From Phascolomyces articulosus (lineage: Eukaryota > Mucoromycota > Mucoromycetes > Mucorales > Lichtheimiaceae): a DNA stretch of 64,000 nt. The notes beneath the pieces are model-generated. The model had not been told where the DNA came from, ran no database searches, and saw only the letters and a program-made list of their open reading frames with translations. Made by a program: the position numbers and the translations under genes. Positions 24,233-35,337 of the stretch are shown here, piece after piece. The stretch's first letter is position 1. Each line of letters opens with the position of its first letter. The stretch spans positions 868,001 to 932,000 of the forward strand of contig JAIXMP010000009.1 in NCBI GenBank assembly GCA_025677815.1, given 5' to 3'.

Positions 24233-24420
24233 TTAACGCAGCTTTTCTAAGGCTGTACTTTGATCTTCCACCACTTTGCCATCATAGATATCAACTAATT
24301 ATATAGTTTTTATCATATTTGGTTCATGCAAACTAATAAAAAAAAATGCCTTTGAAATTATGGTTTGCTGTCTTTGTATATGCTTTAGAAGTTTCAGAGA
24401 GCTTTATAAAAAAAACCATG
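24233..24420 (-). pseudogene. Coding-like terminal exon(s), unidentified
   Basis: On the minus strand an acceptor ATAATTAG leads into an exon at 24294 (phase 1) with 19 sense codons and a TAA at 24235-24233; the peptide VDIYDGKVVEDQSTALEKLR is protein-like. About 100 bp upstream, at 24420-24360, the peptide IKLSETSKAYTKTANHNFKG also reads as coding. They may be two exons of one relic. No family recognised. Confidence 0.35.
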
Positions 24421-25290
24421 GTGCAATAAAGTAAAAAATAATGCAATATCGCACATTTGTTATATTACTATATATATTGTATTAATATAAAAGAACTCGC
24501 CAATTCTACTCATCCATAATATTTAAGGTAAATAAATACTTCAAGTACACAAAGCATAAATTTATGACTTGATGTATGGTTGATTCTAATCATTATTTGG
24601 TCAAATAATACAATAATAACCAACACAACAACCAGAAGTTAATAGTATATACATTAGCCGTTCTATCGTATGTAGTATATACATAGTATTAACAACGTAC
24701 AAGCAATGTAATGTCGACCTCTCTGAGCTGTTAAGCCTTTTCTCCTCCGATATATGTTTATGATCGACACTTACATTTCGATTTCAACCTTATCTTCTTG
24801 TTATTAAATATGTTCGTTGCACTTAATTGGTTGAACATGCTATTACACAAATATCCAGCAACATAACTTGATACCAGTATAACCCGCGGTAGAATTTCAT
24901 ATCCATATAGGGTAAAATTTATATATTTATTATTATGGAAGACTAAGTTGACCTGTTCCTATAGGCATATGGTTGCTTCTTGCGGTACTTTGTGGTAATG
25001 TTTATGTATGAATAAAAGCCATGTAGTATCAGCTGAAACCACCACCCCCTCTTTAGGAGGAAAAGCTAAGCTAGTGTGGTAAAAGGAATAAAAGAAAGAT
25101 ATAAAGATAAAACTATTATGTATAAAAAATTAAAAATACTTAGCTATTTTCTTGAGTTGGATGGGATGAGAGTCAGGATGGTTGAGATTGTTCGTACCCA
25201 TATACACAACAAGTTTGTAAACCTCTTCCAACAGGCTGTATCATTATATATAATCATCAGATTAGAAATTTTACTATAACTCTTAAATTC

Positions 25291-25386
25291 TAGTCATTTC
25301 TCTCTTTTCTTTTTTCTTGCCGTAAAACAATAATAAGACATCATATTGTTTTACGGCAAGAAAAAAAGAAAAGAGAGAAATGACTA
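25291..25386. repeat. Long near-perfect inverted repeat (hairpin)
   Basis: Left arm 25291-25332 and right arm 25344-25386 are reverse complements over about 42 bp, differing only by one extra A in an A run. They are separated by an 11-bp loop. The arms begin TAGTCATTTCTCTC and end near TTTTACGGCAAG. No coding sequence lies inside. This could be a fold-back (MITE-like) element, or the end of two repeats fused head to head. Confidence 0.9.
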
Positions 25387-26109
25387 CGGCAAAAAAAATA
25401 ATAATAGCCAAGTCCCCTTTTAATATGTTGCTGACATGTATAATTAGGGATACTCAAATATTTATACATAAACGTAAAACATAACAGAAACATACGTTTG
25501 TACATGTTTTTAAGATAAATTACACTAAATCATCATATGTTATTACTTTTTTACGTTTAAGTCTTATGAGGAGATGTTTGCGTGTCCCTAATAAAGGTTG
25601 GTTACTTCAAAAAGAAATACCAAAAACATGATACGTACAATCCTTTTCATAAATCATTTTCCATACAAAACATGGTAGTATCGCACAATTCTTTTTTTTC
25701 TTCAACATCATACAGCTGTTTTATTACTGTTATATATATTTTCACACTATATTAAATATTTTTTTTATTACTATAGATAATTTATCATATCGATTGTTAA
25801 TATTATTTTTGCTTTGTTACAACGTGGCATTAGAAAGTACTGATCCAAAGAACACGTGACCAAATCAAAAAATTTCTGTTTGGAGGTATTTTATTAGCTA
25901 CAAAGAATTTCACATGTCAACCGCAGCTTAAACATTCAAAAGGTATAAATAGGCCCTTTTTTTTCTTTTGTGAGCAACAAAAAACGCCAAAACATGATAA
26001 GTCTTTCAAAATGCATTCTTCATTTGTTCTTGTTTCTTTTATTGATCTTAGTTCCTTTTTATTGGTAAATTGGTAGAAGCACAACAATTTCAAAAATTCA
26101 ACACTCGAT

Positions 26110-27124
26110 AGCATAGCAGCACATAGAATCGCTGTGCCGGGGTATGGATAGCGATTTAGTAGTTAATGGTTTATTCCGTTGACTATTATGAGGCGGAAAC
26201 CGTCGAATTCCTGTCGGGAGGAATTTCGAGTGCAGCACGCCGAGTGACCTTAGGGCCCATTTAAGTACCTGTTCAGGGAACCAGGGTAGACATTGTCTGC
26301 CTTTGACGGGGGCGCGGGTTCTTTGTGCTGTTCAACGCACGGACCCTTTTTTACAATAAAAGGGATCGAGTCATTTTTCTTTATTGTCTTTTATCTTTTT
26401 TTTTATTTTCCCTATTGGTGCCTCCTTTACCTTTTGTTCCAGGCTCTTGTTGACCGGGTCCCTTTCTCAACATTAGCTATTGGTATAATTGGAAAAGGTT
26501 TAGTCAATGGATGGGCTTCATCAAGGCTGTACTGGATGTGATCCGGACAGAAGGTATAAATTGTACGGTCGCTTTGCTCCCGGCAGACTTTGCAATCTAA
26601 AGTCGACGATGAAGTTTATTTTATAAGCGGATCATTGGTCTTTGGCCTTTGAGCACTGCGAGTATCGTTAGGAATGACACTTGGGATTGCTGGTGATGAT
26701 GATGGTGTAGAGCAAAACTAGTGCCCGATGATGCGTGTTTCTTTTTGTATCGCTTGATACGTTTTTCTATATTTTTTATATATCTTCAGCAACATGACAA
26801 CAACAACGACAATTATATACTCTTTTTATTTTTATTTTTTCTAATGGCTGGCCTTGCACAGTTTTCTACGGGATTATACGCGACAAGACCTCCTCGTGGT
26901 TTTTCCCGGGCAACGAGATGTTCTTTTATCCATATGGTTAAATGGTATCTCGGCAACAGTGTCACACTTTTGAATACTTTGTGAATCATTTTACTGTTCA
27001 GGGTTATTCCTTTTATCACAACAACAAGAATGCCATACTATCGGATGGTCAATTGGATGCCTTGTTTATTATCTGCTCAATGCTACAAGTGCCGTATCAA
27101 CAACTCCATTCTAATATTGGATGA
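26110..27124 (+). pseudogene. GC-rich relic, possibly a mitochondrial-carrier gene
   Basis: A block clearly richer in GC than its flanks. Protein-like pieces appear in changing frames with many stops: EFLSGGISSAARRVTLGPI at about 26200-26256, GFIKAVLDVIRTEGI at about 26514-26559, then KLYGRFAPGRLCNLK in another frame, YGIIRDKTSSWFFPGNE at about 26872-26923, and FVNHFTV..GYSFYHNNK ending at a TGA at 27122. SGGIS-x-A, RTEGI followed by LY-x-x-FAP, and similar phrases recall mitochondrial carrier repeats, but the signature PxDxxKxR is not intact. Inferred to be a decayed gene; the family call is weak. The left part also has RNA-like features (see findings). Confidence 0.35.
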
Positions 27125-27267
27125 ATAGACACCTTATCTTTTTTTTTAATTTGATGAAGAAATAAAATAAAAAACGATTTGATTTGATTTGATTTATATG
27201 GTTGGATAGTAAAACAGTTATATTATATAATTATGACGATGGGTAACTTTATAAAAAGATGGGAGGA

Positions 27268-27980
27268 TTGATCACAAGCAGAAATTTACTTGACTGTCAC
27301 CACGGTGACAGAGTCAAACCCTGAAATGGATAAACAAGTAGCAATAAGCTGTAAACTGACACTATGCATTTACCATTATCAACATGAGATAATCTATCCC
27401 TAATTATTATGAAATGGATAGAAATTTATTGCATGACACACACACACACACACTAATTACTCCTGATCTCACTCTCTTGGGAAATATTAAACAACCAAAA
27501 TATACACACACTCAACTCATTACAATAAAAAGAGACTTTTCATCTTTATTCGGTTTTTTTTGGGGGTTGTTTTTATATCCAGAAGTCCCGTTGCCTTACA
27601 TAATGATGACATTGTCGAAGATAAACCTACGGTAGCACCAACCACTATCACCACCACCGCAGCATCCACTCCTCATGAGCGTCCACATGAAATAGAAGAA
27701 TAACCTTAAACAACACTCGATCATGAAACTATATTATGTACTCGTTCTCGAAAATCAGCTCTTGCTGTAGTCCTCGATCAATGTTGCGTATACACATTAG
27801 GACACATAATTGAGAAGCACTGCTCCTGGAATCTTTTATTATGGGCTTTTTTATTAATAAATTATTATCAAGAATAGTTAGCATTTTATATTCTATTTTT
27901 CTGCATGATGGGTGCTGATGGGATCAATCAGGTTACTATTTTTACTAGACGTTTTTGGTTATGGTTGTACCAGACATAAG
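27268..27980 (+). pseudogene. Relic of a membrane-protein-like reading frame
   Basis: A frame from about 27268 to 27405 reads coding-like (TVTTVTESNPEMDKQVAIS). From about 27590 one frame reads KPTVAPTTITTTAASTPHER, then crosses stops near 27702 and 27708. It continues as TRSRKSALAVVLDQCC and two hydrophobic stretches (WNLLLWAFLLI; LAFYILFFCMMG) separated by a TAG, and ends at 27979. Same-frame continuity across three stops over about 390 bp suggests decayed coding DNA for a membrane protein. Family unknown. Confidence 0.35.
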
Positions 27981-29081
27981 TAAAAGAAAAAGATACTATA
28001 TCGATCTACGAAAAATAAAAGTTTACTATGCAATGCTATTAAAATTATTCTCGTTAACTTTCACGCATGTAGTATGGATTAGAAATAGAGAGATAGATGG
28101 ATTAAATGACAGAAGAAAGGGGCAGAAGAAGTCTTGTGACAATCGATATATATTTATTAATGATAATAAAGATAATAGTCCAAATGATAAAAAGAATGAT
28201 GGAAAAAAGAATATAATTATTCCTAATTTGTAGTATTTATATGTTTTCTTATACATGCCATTTCATAGATCATGGTAGTTTGTTATTATATAAATTGCTT
28301 GATATGATAATGTATTATGTGATGTGAGTCAATATTGGAATATAATTGTACTCTATTAGATCATTTATAGTTATACTTTATACTGCAAGGTATGTTAAGA
28401 TATTGGAACGTGGGAAAGATTAGTAAACGACCATTAGTAGTGACTTTAGTGTAACTATTATTCTATGATCATTGCTATATGTTATATGATTATTGTTGTT
28501 ATTGGAGTATGTGTTATGTGATGCAACCGATTATAGTTATATATATTTATTATTATAACACGATGTACTAGTATCGGTGATTATGTATAAGAAGAAGTGT
28601 GGATATATAGATATGCCACAATGCACACTCCTCTATTTTCACCAAAAAATTGGGAATTTTGGGTATGAAATTAAAGGGGGTTAAGCGTATATTTTGATGA
28701 TTCATCTAAGAGTATATATTGACACTTGTGAAGAAGAAAAAACATTACTTATGAGATAGTACTAAGTTATTGATGATGGATGGTGTGGTGATATATACTG
28801 ATGACTATGACTAAATTTTTTTTTCTACCTCGTCTCTCTACTATCCAGCTACTTCTATGTGATCACGTACATTAGAATAGAAGCATTTTATTTTTTCGTC
28901 GATGACTGAAATGATTCTGTGTGCCATCAGGTGATTAAAGAAATTTGAAAAAGAGAGGGAATCTAGATACATTGTTTTGTATATTGTTCTCAACAAACAA
29001 TATTTACGATGAAAAGGCTATCCATTGCTGGCAAGATTTTCTCTCATTCTTCTTGTTGATACTATTCTAATGCTATTATAG

Positions 29082-29201
29082 AAGGAAACAAAATCCGAAC
29101 CAGATGAAGGTCTCAGATATATAAATAGAAATTATCACCGTATGTTATTTCAAAAGTTAATTGCTGATGAACGTGAATCTTTTGGAATACGATATAAATA
29201 A
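29082..29201 (+). pseudogene. Coding-like terminal exon, unidentified
   Basis: After ATTATAG at 29075-29081 a 40-codon frame runs to a TAA at 29199-29201. Phrases such as EGLRYINRNYHRMLFQKL and ADERESFGIRYK are protein-like, with charged and aromatic residues in a very AT-rich area. No upstream exon joins convincingly; the short ATG-led frame at 29008 (MKRLSIAGKIFSHSS) could be one. Family unknown. Confidence 0.35.
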
Positions 29202-29619
29202 ATTGTTTCTTATAAATCAATAGAAGGACACGGAGAGATATAGGAGAGAAAAATATTCACATCGGTACTATGTGCAATATATATATATATATATATGACC
29301 TAGTACGAACGACTTGTTGGTTTGATGGATTTTGGATTTACTGCTATTTTCTACTATATATTAGAACATGAAATTCAAATACGCTTTTTTTATGGAATAT
29401 TGTCAATGTGCGAAGAAAAAAAAAACGGAGAGAAGCAGGTACAAGAGGGACCCAGCCCTTCGGTTTCTGACCAGATTAGCTCGGTGACGATTTATTATTT
29501 CACTTGCACCGGTTTATTTTTTACAAAAAGTGCCAACTGCATTGTATTTACCAGGGAAAGATATCTTAATGATGGTCACTGATTGCAATAAGTATATGTT
29601 TTAATTAATAAAATATTAG

Positions 29620-29850
29620 GCAATTCCAGAATTAAATTATACTCATAAAACATTAAATTCTTAATTAAATTTCATTCTTTGATTTTTTTATGTTTTAATA
29701 CCAAAAATAAATGTATATATGTCATAGAAGGCATGACTTATACCATAAAACATAAATTGCGTATAATAATTTTTTTTAGCAAATTTGGAATTTAGTTGCC
29801 ATTTTTTATGTTTTATGATTATGATTTTAATCCTGAATTTGTCTATTAAA
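29620..29850. repeat. AT-rich inverted-repeat area (MITE-like)
   Basis: CATAAAACAT occurs near 29645 and 29744, and its complement ATGTTTTATG near 29808. The segments around 29624-29651 and 29808-29839 are roughly inverted copies over about 30 bp with several mismatches. This fits an old miniature inverted-repeat element, but in such AT-rich DNA chance cannot be excluded. Confidence 0.3.
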
Positions 29851-29861
29851 ATAATATATTA

Positions 29862-29993
29862 CATGAGTTTACATTTTTGTACTTGGAATCAATTGAAAGT
29901 GAAACTGGCAAGCGCATTCTTGCCTCCATTGATTATTTTGGTGCCTTAAACCTTGATCAGAGATCAACCAATGAACAGTTGTATTATGTTTGA
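29862..29993 (+). pseudogene. Coding-like relic ending in a stop, unidentified
   Basis: A 43-codon frame ending at TGA 29991-29993 reads LESIESETGKRILASIDYFG then ALNLDQRSTNEQLYYV, a normal protein composition beside very AT-rich DNA. No start, no joining exon and no family recognised. It lies directly right of the MITE-like area, so it may belong to a mobile element. Confidence 0.35.
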
Positions 29994-31064
29994 CACAAGT
30001 TATTACCTACCTGATAAATACTTCATGCTGCGTATGATATCGATCTGGCAATACCAACTTTAGATGTAGTTATCTCGATTATTTTTTTATTTAATAGATG
30101 AAGTAAAATATTTATAAGGATCATCATATCATTTTTAGTTCTGACAACTTGCTCAAAAATATTAATTAAAGGTGATACAACTAAAAACAACGCAACGTGT
30201 GTGGGAACGCATAGGAACAATGCCTCCCAGTCATTGTATTTTTTGGATTAAAAAAGATTTATTTTACTAAAGAAAACGAGATCTTGTGTTGCCAAAGTGT
30301 TTGTTCAACGTGATGATCAGATTTTAATCGTTATGAATCTTGCTTAATTAATTAATAATAAGAATGCATTTATATATTAAACAGTTGATAATGATGAGCC
30401 AAAGTTTTTGCTTTGTTATATTTTAAACCATGTTATTATATGATTAGCATAATGATCTACGGCGTCATTATTTTTAGAATTATAACAAGGGTTCTTTTTC
30501 TGAGAAAACAAACATTGTTGTTATGTGATACTTTGACACGCTCTTGTTACTCAATACATGCAGATGAGTAAATATATCATTTTTATAAAACATAATAATT
30601 CCTCGTACAATTTGAATACCAAATATTTTATATGGTTTGATATTTTTTTTTCCTACTCAATTACACTGTAGCACATATTATTATATAGACATTTAACATA
30701 TTTACCTCAGCTTGATCTATAATTTTTTTTTTTCAATGGCACTGCATCATACAAACGAACGAATCGAGATCTCCGCATCTCACCAAAGTACGGGAATTCA
30801 CGGGTCACTTACCAAGTTTGAAAGTCATTTGTGTTTCCCCGATGGACGGATGCTTCTCTGGTGACCCAGATCTATTTTTTTTGTTTGTTTCACTTAAAAT
30901 TTCTTTTTGAGTTTTTATTCCTCTTTCTTTAACTCTTTTTATTTTATTTTCTTTTTCACACCACATTTTTGTGTCTGTGCGTCTTTTTATTTACTATTAC
31001 TATTACTATTTAATATTTATTACACTTTTTAATACTATTTACATACCCTTAATTGTAACATATA

Positions 31065-32750
31065 ATGTCAAGTAAAATACAAACCACTCCGGTAGATCCT
31101 GAAGTACTGAGTACAAAGTCAGTAGATACCGTTCAAGTTGGCTTTCGTAAAGGTCTTTATCTCTCCTCCATTGTGGCTGCCGTGGGTGGTTTTCTTTGCG
31201 GTTTTGATACCGGTGCAACCAGTGGTATTCTCACCATGATTCCTTTCAAGGAACGTTTCTTCAATGAAAGCAATATCGATTATTTACAGGGGCTTATGTT
31301 AGCCTTTTTCTTAATGACGGCTGCGCTGGGCGCATTCTTCTCTGGTTATTTCTGTGGTATGTACATTAACATTTTTTCTTATCGTTTAAAATGGAATCCG
31401 ATTTCTGATTTTTATATTATTATTATTATTATTATTATTATGATAGATCGAATTAGCCGTAAATATACAATTGTATGTGCCACTGTTTTATTCTGTATTG
31501 GCAATATCTTCCTTGTCATTGGTTATAATTATGGTCTTTTGTTAGCCGGTCGTCTTGTGGCAGGTTTGGGTGCTGGTCTGATGACAAAGTAAGGTTCAAT
31601 TTTCTATTTCTAAATTGGGAATTGTCATGGAAGGAGATAGAGGCAATTTTTTTATTCCTCAAAAAAAAATTTTTCTTGTTCTTTGATTTCTGATCTTCTG
31701 TTTTATAATAGTGGTATTCCATTATACCATTCTGAAATCGCACCTCCGGATATTCGTGGTCGATTGATCAGTTTCTTCACCTTGATGAGCACATTTGGCC
31801 AAGTCCTTGGTTATTTTGTCACTTTTGGTACTAGTTATCTTATCACAAACTGGTCATGGCGCGCTCCTTATTTATTACAATGTCTGGTTTCTCTTCTCTT
31901 TGGTACCTCCATGTTGCTCATGCCATTCTCTCCTCGTTGGTTGGTGGATAAGGGACGCGTGGATGAAGCTTTGGCCGCATTAACCTCTCTTCGTGGTACA
32001 CCTCACGTTCAAGCTGAATTTGATGAAATCAAGGAAGAAATCGAATTTGAACGTTCTTTGGGCAAGCGTACTTATGCCGAATTATTTACTCCTACCAATC
32101 GCAAACGTTTCATTTCCGCTGCCTTTATCGCTATTGCTACTTCTTTCACTGGTATCGTAGCTATTTGGTACTATGCTCCCCAAATTTTCCAAACAGCTGG
32201 TTTATCCGATGTTTCTTCATCCATTGCTGCCACAGGTGGTACTGGTCTTTTATCCCTATTTTGTGCTGCTATTTCATTGCAATGGGTCATTGATACATGG
32301 GGTCGTAAAAAGTTGTTCTTGAGTGGTTCAGTCATTATGGGTATCAGTATGTTTATTGTCGGTGCCTTGTTTGAAGTCTATACTGTTGTGGATGTCGAAA
32401 CGGGTGCTGTCATTCTTCAAAATACGGGTGCCAGAAACACGATTATTGCCTTTTTGTATATCTTTGGTGGTACTTATGCTTTTACATGGGGTATTGCTAC
32501 TTATGTCTATCCTGCTGAAGTATTCAATATGCGTACGCGGGCCAAGGGTTTAGGTTTGGTCTATGGTTTCAACTGGGCATTCTCAATCATGATTACCTAC
32601 TGTGTTCCTTTGTTCATGGCTTCTTCTGTTTCTGGTGTGTATTTCTTCTTTGGTGCTTGTCAAGTCGTCACGATGGCTGGCCTTTGGTTTCTTCCCGAAA
32701 CAAAAGGAAAAACGTTGGAAGAAATGGAATATGTGTTTGGTGCCAAATAA
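31065..32750 (+). CDS. MFS sugar transporter (hexose-transporter type), copy 1
   Basis: Three exons, 31065-31356, 31447-31588 and 31712-32750, give 490 residues with about 12 predicted membrane spans. Sugar-porter signatures are present: GFDTGATSG in the first span, DRISRKY in the loop after span 2, GRLVAGLGAG in span 4, PLYHSEIAPPDIRGRL, PFSPRWLVDKGR in the middle loop, and PETKGKTLEEME at the C-terminus. It should import hexose or a related sugar across the plasma membrane with protons; the substrate is not readable. Intron 1 holds a (TTA)n run. It is the partner of the gene at 39.3-40.9 kb, with identical exon lengths (292, 142, 1039). Confidence 0.95.
31413..31441 (+). repeat. (TTA)n microsatellite in MFS copy 1 intron 1
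   Basis: About nine TTA units just before the intron acceptor; absent from the corresponding intron of the twin gene. Confidence 0.85.
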
Positions 32751-34802
32751 GGATGGACGGTAATGATTGATGTATATATATATATATATGAAAAAAAAAT
32801 AAATCCTGTCTTTCTCTCTTGAAGACATTGTGGATTTTGAAGGGGTGTTGCTCTTTTGATGTGGCCTTTTTTTGGAGGCTAGAAAGAGTGGCTGAGATTA
32901 TTACCCTCAACAGCGGATCAGGATAATGCCTGCGACGCGATCAAAAACCATAATGTTTCTTGGGTTAAAGGGTAGGTTCGAGAGGGGGAAAAACAATAGG
33001 ACACACACGCACAAGAAAAAGTAAGGTTTAGGAATTCAGTTTTTATTGGTAGCTGAGTCTATATGTTCTGTGTGGTTGATGTTTTCTGTGTATGTGTGTT
33101 CATGGGTAAGTACGAGTATTCCTTATTTTGTTTATTGAGATTCTTGGAGATTTCCCCCTCCTACCAATATCCCTCCCACTAAACTTGGTTTTTGTAGGCT
33201 GTTGAGTGAGTATTGGTTGTGATTATTCTTATCGTATTACTTTTGTACTGTGGTTTTGATGTGTCTGTGTAACGTTGGGTTTTTTTTTCACTTTTGACAT
33301 ATAAACAATGAAGCATGTCCCAAATTATTCAATAAACTTTCTTTTATTTTCTATTTAAACATAAAATTTGACCATATATTTTGCTATTTGTTTGTTTATT
33401 TGATTAAAATGGATTAGTAAACTTTGTGAATCTTCCGAATCAGAACTCATCATCATTTTGTATTTATTACTGGCACAAATATTTACCATTATCGTTGATC
33501 AGTTGTTTATGGAAAATCATCCAAAGACATCCAAATGTTGTATCCATAGAGACCTGCATTTGAAGAATATGATGCTGTATGAATAACTCTTAAAAGAAAT
33601 CAAATACCAGTACTTATTATAGCTATGGCGATTATTTTTTTCACAAACTTAAATGCATAATTCAACCCAGTATGACTTATTTGGATCACCAGTGATCGTC
33701 AATAAAAAGCAATCATACAAAGGTAAAAGAAAATTCAAAATACGTAATAGCAAAAAAAAATCTTGTACAATATTATTATGTGCAACTGTTATAAAATATT
33801 GTAATATGACAAAAAGCTATGGGTATAAACAATAATGACCTATCACTAAGTATATTTGCCATAGTAGTTAGCTGTATATGCTTTAAAAATAACAAACTAA
33901 TTCTTATCATTTTCAACAAAAAAAAAAAATATGCAGCGGTCATTTCGCCTTGAGGGCTTAATTTGGTAATCGTCAAAAAAAATTGTGCCTGAACGGAAAA
34001 TCCACGTGCAGCGCAGCTGTTAAAAAAAATCGTAAAAGCCACATGGCATTAAAATTTTGTTCCTGTGGCAATTGGTCAAAAAACATCACAAGGGGAAGGC
34101 GTCATTATGTTTTTATGTATATGTAAACAAGGATGCAAAAAAAAAAAGGTACTCAAACATTTAAAGGAGTCAAAGACTCTTAAACTTTTATTATTTACTT
34201 TAATGGTATCGCTTCCATTTTACCTATTCCCTCTTTCTCTCCATAATAGAGTGAACAGTTTGGAAAACCCTCCTTTTACACCGCTTCTATTTTGAAACCA
34301 GCTAAAAAAGAAACAAGAAAAGAAAAAGAGAAATAAAACGCCCACTTGCTCATCCCAAATAAGTATGCATCTTGAACCCCCCTATTGGCTGAGTCAAACA
34401 TTTTGGAGAAAACAAAACACAGTAAATTCGAAATCCCTTTTGACTCATCAAACAATCCGACTAGCACCGAATCCGTGAATATGACGATACTGCTACAAGT
34501 TTATCTACTATCGTATTTGTTTGATTCTTCAATAATCTGGTTAGTTTGTTGTTTCAATCATAATAAACAATAATAATGATTTATCCATTCCAGCTGCTCT
34601 GTTTTTTTATGTCCAACTCCATCTAGTATATCCCCAAACATATATATAATCAAAAATATCGTTTGTATCCTTATTTTTTGTGCTTTCAATGAAATACAAA
34701 AGTCTACTCTAAGTAGCACTCCTTTTTTTATTATAAACAAGAGAGATGCAGTCTATGCTATGACGATGGGGGTTTGTGATTTTGATTTTATGGTAAAGAT
34801 GT
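32751..34802. other. Gap with a kinase-like relic
   Basis: 3' flank of MFS copy 1, then AT-rich DNA. A protein-kinase-like relic lies at 33404-33586 (own entry). Open frames at 34065-34295 and 34385-34573 are not supported. The right end is the 3' flank of cytochrome c. Confidence 0.5.
33404..33586 (+). pseudogene. Protein-kinase catalytic-loop relic
   Basis: One frame is open for 60 codons up to a TAA at 33584. Near its end it reads CCIHRDLHLKNMMLYE, which matches the kinase catalytic loop H-R-D-L-x-x-x-N, preceded by a helix-like stretch (LLLAQIFTIIVDQLFME) at the place of the alpha-E helix. The following DFG segment cannot be found intact, and the rest of the kinase is absent or too decayed to see. 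Kinases with HRDLH rather than HRDLK occur in expanded kinase families of Mucoromycota and Glomeromycotina. Most likely a single decayed exon. Confidence 0.45.
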
Positions 34803-35337
34803 TTAAGCAGTAGATTCCTATAATGCACAAAAAAAAAGAGTTAATGAAACGATCCCTTTCTCGAGTAGAATCCTTGTAACAACCAGAGCCTAAAAACAAA
34901 TCCTTTTCTTTTTCATCCATATTTACCTTCAAGTAAGCAACGACATCAGCACGGTCCTTGGGCTTCTTGAAACCAGCGAAAGCCATCTTGGTACCGGGAA
35001 TGTACTTCTTGGGGTTTTCAAGGTAGTCGAACATGGTTTGTTCATCCCAGTTGACACCCTTGTTCTTGTTGGCATCAGTGTAAGAGTAACCAGCAGCTTG
35101 ACCAGATTTACGTCCGAAAACACCATGGAGGTTAGGACCAACCTTATGTGGGCCACCCTATAAGTTTATTCAAATAAATGGGTTGTTAGTATCGAATTTG
35201 GATCTTGTATAAATATTCTAAAGATTATATATCATGGTAATGATAATACATACGGCTTCGACGGTGTGGCATTGAGCACAACGGGTCTTGAAGAGCTTAG
35301 CACCAGCGGTAGCGTTACCAGAACCAGGAGTAGACAT
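34803..35337 (-). CDS. Cytochrome c
   Basis: Three exons on the minus strand: 35337-35254, 35157-34927 and a 15-nt last exon 34817-34803 that encodes only ESTA and the stop. Total 109 residues, the normal length for fungal cytochrome c. The haem-binding CAQCH lies at residues 20-24, [10 protein letters not shown] follows, and the axial methionine is in [13 protein letters not shown]. It carries electrons from complex III to complex IV in the mitochondrial intermembrane space. Reading through the second intron would replace the end by an atypical [10 protein letters not shown] tail, so the micro-exon model is preferred: it restores the conserved YLKEST end. The third exon acceptor is CATTATAG. 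Confidence 0.95.

Larger units (their letters stand above)
23961..26100. other. Relic-bearing AT-rich stretch
   Basis: Contains a relic exon at 24233-24294, a strong hairpin at 25291-25386, and a 67-codon frame at 25076-25279 whose opposite strand also reads coding-like. No complete gene. Confidence 0.5.
27981..31064. other. Gene-poor stretch upstream of the first MFS gene
   Basis: Very AT-rich. Holds relic exons at 29082-29201 and 29862-29993, an AT-rich inverted-repeat area at 29620-29850, an (AT)n run at 29277-29297, and a GC-richer open frame at 29322-29582 that I cannot assign. The last 200 bp before 31065 are pyrimidine-rich, as in promoters of highly expressed fungal genes. Confidence 0.5.

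Noticed and set aside
26110..26350. 5S rRNA, U-snRNA, SRP RNA or RNase P RNA at the GC-rich block
   Set aside because: None of the conserved boxes of these RNAs that I know is present; only generic hairpins and a T6 run.
34927..35034. Cytochrome c ending in an [14 protein letters not shown] tail
   Set aside because: This needs read-through of a GTAAAT donor; splicing to the acceptor at 34818 restores the conserved end.
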